Below, piece by piece: positions 1-5,444 of a DNA stretch of 8,326 bases (within the stretch, counting starts at the first letter, position 1; every line of letters begins with the position of its first letter). The DNA is from JBQTJJ01 sp052387235. GTDB lineage: Bacteria > Actinomycetota > Acidimicrobiia > Acidimicrobiales > GCA-2861595. A model generated the notes under the pieces. The model saw nothing but the letters and a program-made list of their open reading frames with translations. It was not told where the DNA came from and searched no databases. The position numbers were made by a program, and so were the translations under genes. The DNA is taken from the NCBI GenBank assembly GCA_052387235.1, contig JBQTJJ010000026.1, positions 1-8,326 on the forward strand, written 5' to 3'.

Positions 1-10
1 GGTGAGTGAC

Positions 11-99
11 GGGGCGACGCCGGTCTGCTTGTCGAGCCGGGCGGAACCCTAACCGCACAAGTGAAATTCCCGCACACCCGGGCAGACCGGCGTCGCCCC
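11..99. repeat. Perfect 18-bp inverted repeat with structured 53-nt centre
   Basis: GGGGCGACGCCGGTCTGC (11-28) is the exact reverse complement of 82-99. Inside, CCGGG (37-41) can pair with CCCGG (77-81) and GGAA (43-46) with TTCC (67-70), leaving a 20-nt apical loop, so an RNA copy would fold into one long branched-free hairpin with internal loops. It begins 64 nt past the last pil stop on the minus strand. No U-tract follows on either strand. It could be a terminator, a structured leader or small RNA of the next gene, or a remnant repeat; no known riboswitch core was recognised. Confidence 0.7.
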
Positions 100-163
100 T
101 TCCGAGCAGGTAGTTGACCCGCAGGCCCTTTACGGACTGCCGGTTCGGCCGGAGCGGCCCGTG

Positions 164-811
164 CTACTTGAGGACCTCTTCTCCACGGCAGAGGCGGAAC
201 TGGTCGTCACCGAAGAGGAAGCGCCCGCAGCGCTCGCCGGCGTCGAGGGACACCACCCGGAAGTTGGTGGCGAAGGTGTCGCCCGCACCGACCTTCGAGA
301 CGGTGTCGTTCACCCGCACGTTGGCGAGGGTGCGGTCACCCTCGCTGAACACGTCCAGGAGCGCCACCCGCATGGTGGTGCGGACCGGCTCGGTGGCCTG
401 GCCGCCGGTAACGGTGGTGGCCACGGCCGGGGCCGGGGCCGGGGCCGGGGTGGTGACCGAGACGGGCGTGGCCGTGACTGCTCCGGTGGCGGCGGCGACG
501 GGCCGGACCGGTGCCACCGCCGCCGGGGCGACAGCCGTGCGCAGCGGCACGAACGGGTTCTTGGTGGTGAAGACCTCGAACGTCTCGACAGGAGCCTCCG
601 CCGGGGCCTCCGGGGTGGCCGGCGCGGCCGCGACGGTGGTCCGGGTGGTGGAGGGCCGCGTGACCGAGGCCTCCGTACCGGCACCGTCCCCCCCGCCCCC
701 GGCCAGCATCTTGCTGCCGAGCAGGACGGCGAGCACCAGGCCCGCTCCGACCGCCGCCATGATCGTCACTCGGCGGCGGGAGTCGGTGGCAACTGCGGCA
801 GGGGCGGTCAT
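164..811 (-). CDS. Bitopic protein in PilP position, unrecognised family
   Basis: Last gene of the platform operon; I do not recognise the family with certainty. The 215 residues show a short cytoplasmic N-terminus, a membrane helix (about 16-37), and a long Ala/Pro/Thr/Val-rich linker (45-145). The linker is interrupted by FEVFTTKNPFVPL (78-90), which recalls the short NPF-type motif in the flexible N-terminal part of PilP. A compact C-terminal domain (146-215, TMRVALLDVF then VGAGDTFATNFRVVSL) resembles the small beta domain of PilP or GspC-like proteins and holds both cysteines, C195 and C208. Classical PilP links PilN/PilO to the outer-membrane secretin, which a monoderm would lack, so the role here must differ; spanning the cell wall is one inference. 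The ATG at 811 overlaps the PilO stop (ATGA), with GGAGC upstream. Stop is TAG at 164. Confidence 0.75.
   Translation of the reverse strand: MTAPAAVATDSRRRVTIMAAVGAGLVLAVLLGSKMLAGGGGDGAGTEASVTRPSTTRTTVAAAPATPEAPAEAPVETFEVFTTKNPFVPLRTAVAPAAVAPVRPVAAATGAVTATPVSVTTPAPAPAPAVATTVTGGQATEPVRTTMRVALLDVFSEGDRTLANVRVNDTVSKVGAGDTFATNFRVVSLDAGERCGRFLFGDDQFRLCRGEEVLK
425..450. repeat. GGCCGG hexamer repeat, four copies
   Basis: Four exact GGCCGG units plus GG. It encodes an alternating Ala-Pro stretch in the linker of the PilP-position protein. The + strand (the transcription template) contains four GGGG runs separated by CC (429-450), a classic G-quadruplex pattern. Slippage by whole units would keep the reading frame. 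Confidence 0.8.
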
Positions 812-1593
812 GACCGTGCTCCAGTGGTGGTCGAGGCGGCGCCGGCCGGGGCGGCCGTCGCCGTTGGCGGGGTGGTGGTCGCGGCGGGGGCCGGCCCGCC
901 GGCGGGGGCGGTCGCCGCGGGGGCGGTCGCCGCCGGGGCGGCAGGCGCCGGGGTGACGAGGGCGGGCACGTCGCCGAAGCCGGCGGGCACCGCACGGACG
1001 AACATCCGGGCCGTGACGCCGACGGTGAGCTTGGCCTCGTTGTCGCTGTTGATGGTGAGGCCGTCGGTCACCACCAGGCGGGACATCTCGTTGACCCTGT
1101 TCAGGAAGTCGAGCACCTGGAAGTACCCGCCCTTGATCTGGAGCTGCAGCTTGATCTCGGCCGGGAGGGGGCTGGCGGCCGTGCGGGGCCTCGCGGCCGT
1201 CGGCCGGGTCGAGGCCACGCTGGCACTCGGGGCGGCGACCGCGCCGGCAGCTGCGACGGCCGGAGCCGGCTCGGACGGCGCGACGCTGATGAAGTCGATG
1301 CCCGACTTGGCGGCGGCGTCGTTGGTGTCGAGGATGAAGGCGGCCAGGTTCGGCTCGTCGGGGATGGTGGTGCGCAGCGCCTCCACCTGGGCCCGCTTGA
1401 TGGGCTCGTCCTTCTGGGCCGCCCGCAGCCGGCCGACCCTGGTGGCCAGCTCGTCCCGCTTGGACTCGGCCGTCTCCCGGCGCTCCTTCGCCTCGGCCAG
1501 GTCGGCCTTGTGGGGGCCCCAGAGCAGGAGGTACCAGAGCACGAGGACGGCACCGGCCACGGCGCCGGCGATCAGCATGGTTCGCCGGGTCAC
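808..1593 (-). CDS. pilO: PilO-like inner-membrane alignment protein
   Basis: Bitopic membrane protein that pairs with PilN to form the T4P alignment platform. The 261 residues start with a membrane helix (about 6-25), then a coiled coil rich in Glu, Lys and Arg (28-75). A PilO-like fold follows, including IPDEPNLAAFILDTNDAAAK (77-96) and IKGGYFQVLDFLNRVNEMSR (153-172). An Ala/Pro/Ser/Arg-rich insert sits at about 109-145 inside the folded part, and the last 50 residues (211-261) are almost only Ala, Pro, Thr and Gly, with no counterpart in classical PilO. The GTG start at 1593 overlaps the pilM stop (GTGA) and has a good ribosome site, GGAGGAG, shortly upstream; an ATG five codons later is the alternative. 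The stop overlaps the next ATG by 4 nt. Coiled coil, domain order and position make the assignment firm, even though sequence conservation in this family is low. Confidence 0.88.
   Translation of the reverse strand: MTRRTMLIAGAVAGAVLVLWYLLLWGPHKADLAEAKERRETAESKRDELATRVGRLRAAQKDEPIKRAQVEALRTTIPDEPNLAAFILDTNDAAAKSGIDFISVAPSEPAPAVAAAGAVAAPSASVASTRPTAARPRTAASPLPAEIKLQLQIKGGYFQVLDFLNRVNEMSRLVVTDGLTINSDNEAKLTVGVTARMFVRAVPAGFGDVPALVTPAPAAPAATAPAATAPAGGPAPAATTTPPTATAAPAGAASTTTGARS
902..931. repeat. Two exact 15-bp tandem copies in the PilO tail
   Basis: GCGGGGGCGGTCGCC occurs twice in direct succession, followed by a degenerate third copy (from 932). The unit is in frame and encodes five residues of the Ala/Pro/Thr tail (ATAPA-type). 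Copy-number change would keep the frame, so tail length may vary between strains. Confidence 0.7.
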
Positions 1594-3242
1594 GGCTTCT
1601 CCTCCAGGAAGCGCTGCACTCGGTCAGAGTTGGCAGCGGGGGTCAGGTTGGCGTCGGACGTGAAGGTGACGGTGGACGCGCTGCCCTCGCCGTCCTTCGT
1701 CGAGCTGGGGACCCAGACGCCCGAGAACGAGTTGACCTCGGCCATCCGGAGCAGCCAGCGGGCCGTCGAGGTCTGGTCGAAGCCCTTGGCCGAGAAGTTC
1801 ACGCCGCCGCCGCTCTTGCCCGTGAACGAGGTCAGCCAGACGTCGTTGGGGAGCTGGGTGGCGACGTCGTTGAAGAGACGGGTCCAGGCCACGTCGGTGG
1901 CGAGGACGGTGCGCACCTGCTCCTTGCGCTGGGTGAGCTCCTGGTCGAGGGAGATGGTGTCGCCGAGGGTGGCGACCTCCCGCTCGAGGGCCGTGGACTG
2001 GCGCTCGGCGTCGTCGGCACTGGCGTTCTCGCTGGCGACCTTGCTGCCACTCGCGGCCCATGCGCCCACGAGCAGGGCGGCCATGGCGGCCACTCCGGCG
2101 CCGGCGAGCACCGACTGCCGGCGCTGCTCGCGGCCCACGGTCACCTCCCGGGGCAGCAGCGTGATGCGGCGGGCGCCCTTGTGGACCTCGCCGGCGAGGG
2201 CGAGACCCACCGGCACGGCCAGCAGGGGCTCCACGGCGTAGAGCTGCTCCTGGGAGAGCCCGACGCCCCGGCTCACCTTCAGGCCGGTCAGCGGGCGGGC
2301 CGGCTCCACGGTGGCGCCGAGCTGGGCCTGCAGCCGCTCCATCAGGCCGGCCATGCGGCTCCCGCCGCCGGTGACCAGGACCCGGTCGATCGCCGACGAC
2401 TGCGACTGGGCCGTGTAGTAGTCGAGCGAGCCCCGGATCTCCTCGACCAGCGGGGCCAGGCGGTCCCGCACGACCTGGCCGGCCCGGGCCACGGCCGGGT
2501 CGGGCGAGGAGATGTCGGCCTGGCGCTTGAGGCCCTCGGCCTCGTCGATCTGCACGCCCATGTCCCGCACGATGGCGTCGGTGACGTCGTCCCCACCGAC
2601 GAGGAGCACCCGGACGAAGCGCGGCACGCCCTGCTCGTGGACGACGACGTTGGTGACGCCGCCACCGATGCACACGATGGCCTCGGCGCGGGTCTCGAAG
2701 TCGAACGGGTTGACGGTGGTGCCGAGGGCCCGGACCAGGGCGAAGGGCACCAGGTCCACCACGCCGGTCTGCAGGCCGGCTCCCTCCACCGCGGCCAGGT
2801 GGCTGCGCACCATGTCCCGCTGCGCCGCGGCCAGGAGGATCCGCATGCGGCTCTCGCCCTCGCTGTCGACCACGTCGTCGAGGATCTGGAAGTCGAGGAC
2901 GGCGTCGTCGACCGGGATCGGGATGAGCTCCTGGGCTTCGTACCGGAGAGCCGACTGCAGGTCGGACTCGCTCATCGACGGCATCTCCGCGAGGCGGACG
3001 ATCACCCGCTGGTTGGCCACGCCGATGACCACCCGCTTGCCCTTGAAGCCACCCTCGCTCCAGAGCCGCTTGATGCTGGCGGACACGGCGGCGGGATCCG
3101 CCACCTCGCCGTCGCGGATGGCGCCGGGGGGCAGGGTCACCTGGGCGAACCGCTCGAGGGTGGGTTGTCCCCCACCCACGCTGAGCTCGACCGCCCGGAC
3201 GCCGTAGCTGCCGAGGTCGAGGCCGACGACGCGGGTAGCCAT
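1590..3242 (-). CDS. pilM: PilM-PilN fusion, T4P assembly platform
   Basis: A single 550-residue protein joining the cytoplasmic actin-like PilM and the membrane protein PilN. Residues 1-350 are PilM: GLDLGSYGVRAVEL (7-20) is the first phosphate loop, RYEAQELIPIPVDDAVLDFQ (100-119) is a typical PilM segment, and GGG at 193-195 and LVTGGGSRM (289-297) are further nucleotide-binding loops. Residues 359-367 (RITLLPREV) correspond to the short cytoplasmic PilN tail, INLLP in classical systems, that docks into a PilM groove. A membrane helix (about 377-396), a coiled coil (400-445) and a PilN-like periplasm-side domain (450-535) follow. Separate PilM and PilN are about 350 and 180-200 residues, so the sum fits. 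The ATG at 3242 is favoured because GLDLG follows at once; a longer frame would run through the terminator and promoter. The stop overlaps the PilO start by 4 nt. The reading frame is unbroken, so this is a true fusion, not a frameshift artefact. Confidence 0.93.
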   Translation of the reverse strand: MATRVVGLDLGSYGVRAVELSVGGGQPTLERFAQVTLPPGAIRDGEVADPAAVSASIKRLWSEGGFKGKRVVIGVANQRVIVRLAEMPSMSESDLQSALRYEAQELIPIPVDDAVLDFQILDDVVDSEGESRMRILLAAAQRDMVRSHLAAVEGAGLQTGVVDLVPFALVRALGTTVNPFDFETRAEAIVCIGGGVTNVVVHEQGVPRFVRVLLVGGDDVTDAIVRDMGVQIDEAEGLKRQADISSPDPAVARAGQVVRDRLAPLVEEIRGSLDYYTAQSQSSAIDRVLVTGGGSRMAGLMERLQAQLGATVEPARPLTGLKVSRGVGLSQEQLYAVEPLLAVPVGLALAGEVHKGARRITLLPREVTVGREQRRQSVLAGAGVAAMAALLVGAWAASGSKVASENASADDAERQSTALEREVATLGDTISLDQELTQRKEQVRTVLATDVAWTRLFNDVATQLPNDVWLTSFTGKSGGGVNFSAKGFDQTSTARWLLRMAEVNSFSGVWVPSSTKDGEGSASTVTFTSDANLTPAANSDRVQRFLEEKP

Positions 3243-3274
3243 CAGTCTTCCCCTCGTGTCCTGCAGTGCCTCAC
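3242..3274 (-). CDS. Possible 10-codon leader ORF before pilM
   Basis: A GTG at 3274 stands 6 nt after a perfect AGGAGG (3286-3281). It opens a short frame, read as MRHCRTRGED, whose TGA overlaps the pilM ATG in the form TGATG. Its ribosome site is better than that of pilM itself (GAGGGG at 3255-3250, 7 nt from the ATG). Ribosomes ending here could restart on pilM, so this may be a coupling or control peptide. It is too short for any homology, and the AGGAGG may be chance in this GC-rich leader. Confidence 0.35.
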   Translation of the reverse strand: MRHCRTRGED

Positions 3275-3327
3275 GTGAAGCCTCCTGGATACCGGCGCGG
3301 GATGCGCCGTGGTGATCAACGAAGGAA

Positions 3328-3356
3328 GCATCGGCATCCGGAGACGGCGCACTGAG
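3328..3356 (-). promoter_or_regulatory. Sigma28/WhiG-type promoter of the pilM operon
   Basis: CTCAGTG (3356-3350) is followed by GCCGATGC (3335-3328), with 16 nt between TCAG and GCCGAT. This is the same spacing as at the minor-pilin promoter. A start point about 7-8 nt beyond the -10 box would give a leader of roughly 80 nt before the pilM ATG. By eye, GCCGAT occurs on this strand only at these two intergenic sites in the window. Confidence 0.55.
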
Positions 3357-3377
3357 CGGGAATTCGGCGGGAACCCG
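3356..3377. promoter_or_regulatory. Tandem 11-bp repeats upstream of the pilM -35 box
   Basis: GCGGGAATTCG (3356-3366) and GCGGGAACCCG (3367-3377) are directly adjacent and match at 9 of 11 positions. The second copy plus one base is also an inverted repeat, GCGGG-AA-CCCGC (3367-3378). The pair touches the upstream edge of the -35 box and has a period of about one helical turn, the usual layout of an activator site. No particular regulator can be named. Confidence 0.4.
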
Positions 3378-3415
3378 CAGGTGACAGCCGATTCCGGGCC
3401 AGGCGTACGCGCGAG

Positions 3416-3444
3416 GAGGGGGGCCGGCGTGGCCGGCCCCCCTC
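3416..3444 (-). terminator. Strong hairpin ending the minor-pilin operon
   Basis: A perfect 13-bp stem (GAGGGGGGCCGGC / GCCGGCCCCCCTC) with a 3-nt loop starts 18 nt after the PilX stop. No U-tract follows on the minus strand (CTCGCGCG), so it would be an I-shaped hairpin of the sort common in high-GC actinobacteria. It separates the minor-pilin operon from the pilM promoter. Confidence 0.75.
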
Positions 3445-3462
3445 ACGGTCCCGATCTGTGCG

Positions 3463-4776
3463 CTAGCAGTCGGTGGTGGTGCCCGGCGGGCACTCCCGCC
3501 AGTTGCGCACGACGTACTTGCCGTCGTCCAGGGAGGTCCGGGTGTCGAGGTCCCAGTGGAAGTCGAAGTGGTTGCCGCCGGCGTCGTGCATGTTGGCGAT
3601 CACCGCACCGAAGATCCGGGGCTGGTGGGAGCCGTTGCACTTGACCTGGAGGCCGGGCGTGTCGAGCATCCCCCACACCTCGGCGTTGCAGATCGAGCTG
3701 TTCGCCGAGCCGGGGGCGTCCTCGGGGTAGAAGAGCTGGAACCGCTGCGGCCGCTGGCCCCGGTTGATCACCCCACGGTCGGCGGGGGAGGTGCCGGCGC
3801 CGAGCGTCAGGTCGTCGGTCACCCAGATCCGCACGTTCCCCGTGCCCGAGACGTTCACCGTCCCGCGGACGTGCAGCCTGGTGCACGAGTAGTCCCCCGG
3901 GGCGATGGTCGTCGTCGCGCCGTTGGCGCCGATCGTCCCACCGGGCCACGGGCAGCCGCCGGCGACGGCACTGGCCGGGGCGGGCTGGATGGTGGTGTCG
4001 TAGCGCTCGGTGATGGCCTGCACCTTGGGGGCGGTGCCGCAGCGGCCCTCGTAACAGGCCAGGTCGGCCTCGGCCTGGCTGGCCCGGCCGTACATGTTGA
4101 AGCCCTCCCACCGGTTCACGAACTCCGTGATGGTCGCGTTGGACATGAGGAAGTCGGCGTTGGTGCCCAGGCGGCCCGGTACGGGGAACGAGACGTTGCA
4201 GCCGGGCGCGGACAGGTTGACGGTGGGGTCGGGGCACTGCGACGAGTAGTAGGCCACGGGGCTCAGCTGGGTGCCCCTCAGGTCGAAGCGCTGGGTGGTG
4301 AAGAACCCGTTCTGGAACACGGGGGTGGCGGCGACGGTGGCGATGGCCAACCGCTGCTTGCCCGACGGGTCGGTGCCCAGCGACTTGACGGTCCAGTAGG
4401 TGTCCTGGCCGGGCGGGTCCTGGACGGCCGTGACGTCGAAGCGCGACCCCGGGAGGCACGAGTCGGCGCCGGCCGGGCACTCGACCGACTCGCTGAAGCC
4501 GATGAGGCCGGCTGCCGTCACGGTGGGCAGGTACGACGATGAGGGCGACATGTCGCGCTGGTCGATCCGGAAGGTGGCCTGGTCGACGCCGGCGTTGGCG
4601 AACTGGAAGGCGTTGGTGCGGTCCTGGTCGGTGCGGGCCGTGGTGAGGCCGTTGTCGACCACCGACAGGGTGGCGGTCATGGCCATGGTGACGATGAGGA
4701 TCACGGTGATGGCGATGATGACGCTCCCGCCCTCGTCCCTCCGCATCCGTCGCCTCAGTCGCAGCAATGTCAGCAT
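3463..4776 (-). CDS. PilX/GspK-like tip protein, Cys-rich
   Basis: Large exported minor-pilin-like protein of 437 residues. A very basic leader (residues 1-17, ending DEGG) precedes a hydrophobic helix at about 18-40 (SVIIAITVILIVTMAMTA). If PilD cuts after G17, mature position +5 is Ala, not Glu, which resembles GspK, the capping pseudopilin. The segment after the helix (AFQFANAGVDQATFRI) fits PilX N-terminal regions. Residues about 300-412 look like the beta-rich C-terminal domain found in actinobacterial and other PilX-like proteins (I think DUF7305): GTVNVSGTGNVRIWVTDDL, then VWGMLDTPGLQVKCNG and IFGAVIANM. It has 12 cysteines, all in the predicted exported part, including the last residue; six disulfides are possible. 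The ATG overlaps the previous stop by 7 nt and has the ribosome site GAGGTG. It is last in its operon, before a strong hairpin. Precise family assignment needs a profile search. Confidence 0.82.
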   Translation of the reverse strand: MLTLLRLRRRMRRDEGGSVIIAITVILIVTMAMTATLSVVDNGLTTARTDQDRTNAFQFANAGVDQATFRIDQRDMSPSSSYLPTVTAAGLIGFSESVECPAGADSCLPGSRFDVTAVQDPPGQDTYWTVKSLGTDPSGKQRLAIATVAATPVFQNGFFTTQRFDLRGTQLSPVAYYSSQCPDPTVNLSAPGCNVSFPVPGRLGTNADFLMSNATITEFVNRWEGFNMYGRASQAEADLACYEGRCGTAPKVQAITERYDTTIQPAPASAVAGGCPWPGGTIGANGATTTIAPGDYSCTRLHVRGTVNVSGTGNVRIWVTDDLTLGAGTSPADRGVINRGQRPQRFQLFYPEDAPGSANSSICNAEVWGMLDTPGLQVKCNGSHQPRIFGAVIANMHDAGGNHFDFHWDLDTRTSLDDGKYVVRNWRECPPGTTTDC

Positions 4777-5444
4777 CCGGTCACCTCGTTCCAGTTCCTC
4801 AGGTCCACCTGTGTGAGCAGCGTCGTGTTGGTCTCGCCCGTCCTGGCCGAGCGCACCAGCAGGTCGATCTCCACCGACTTGGCGCAGTCCCGGAACTGCA
4901 CCGACGACGGTGGCGCCGATGCCCCGCTGGTGGCCAGGTTCTCGCCGTCCTGATTGAAGAAGCGGAACACGGCGCCCGGGTTGACGACGGCCCCGAACTG
5001 CTCGGCCGCCGGGCGGCCGGTCGGGCCCGACGGGCCCAGGATCACCAGGGGGGCTCCCCCGTTCACGATGCGCTGTAGCTGGTAGCCGACCCGCCGGTAC
5101 TCGACCTGGCGGAGCTTCGACGCCGAGCAGCCGTTCACGCCCGGTGTGGAGCAGAACACCGAGAAGCGGACCCGGTTGTCGTAGTCCGTCATCGGGTCCA
5201 GGGCGTCGATGGGGTTGGCCGCCCGGAGGTCGCGGGCGATGGTCTCCACCGCCCGGCGGGTGTCGGCCAGCACCTGGGCCTTCTTCTCGGTCTGGGTGGT
5301 GTGGCGCAGGAACGAGTCCAGCGACGGGAAGAGGGCTGCCAGCACCACGGCGAGGATGAGGACGGTGACGGCCAGCTCCAGGAGGGTGAAGCCGTCCTGG
5401 CTCCCCTCGGCCCGGGACCGCAGCCCACGGCGCAGTACCGTCAT
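4770..5444 (-). CDS. PilW/GspJ-like minor prepilin
   Basis: Minor pilin of the predicted tip complex, processed by PilD. The 224-residue precursor has an 18-residue basic leader ending at SQDG|FTLLEL, with Glu at +5, then a hydrophobic helix to about residue 40. The segment ADTRRAVETIARDLRAAN (60-77) is the type of amphipathic stretch seen after the helix in PilW and GspJ proteins. Four cysteines (C98, C106, C187, C224) could form two disulfides, and the last residue of the protein is a Cys, as in the next gene. The ATG at 5444 overlaps the previous stop as ATGA. A start at 5504 would place unrelated basic sequence before the leader and sit deep inside the upstream gene. It has only a weak ribosome site (GGTGAC), so translational coupling is likely. 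Assignment to PilW rather than another minor-pilin class rests on order and general look. Confidence 0.85.
   Translation of the reverse strand: MTVLRRGLRSRAEGSQDGFTLLELAVTVLILAVVLAALFPSLDSFLRHTTQTEKKAQVLADTRRAVETIARDLRAANPIDALDPMTDYDNRVRFSVFCSTPGVNGCSASKLRQVEYRRVGYQLQRIVNGGAPLVILGPSGPTGRPAAEQFGAVVNPGAVFRFFNQDGENLATSGASAPPSSVQFRDCAKSVEIDLLVRSARTGETNTTLLTQVDLRNWNEVTGC

Noticed and set aside
11..99. Inverted repeat as ends of an insertion sequence or MITE
   Set aside because: The centre is only 53 nt, there is no transposase, and I see no flanking target duplication; another copy in the genome would reopen this.
1..110. Cyclic di-GMP or other known riboswitch at the inverted repeat
   Set aside because: Conserved core sequences (for example the GEMM core) are absent; only the pairing is striking.
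161..1663. 500-residue open frame on the + strand opposite PilO and the PilP-like gene
   Set aside because: Arg/Gly/His-rich translation with no domain or ribosome site; it mirrors the third-position GC bias of the real minus-strand genes.
2181..3278. 365-residue + strand frame opposite pilM
   Set aside because: Composition (His, Asp, Gly, Arg-rich) and full overlap with the conserved PilM sequence mark it as a shadow.
3243..3446. Upstream extension of pilM to an ATG at 3446
   Set aside because: The added 68 residues would be encoded by the terminator hairpin, promoter and leader; PilM proteins begin right before GLDLG.
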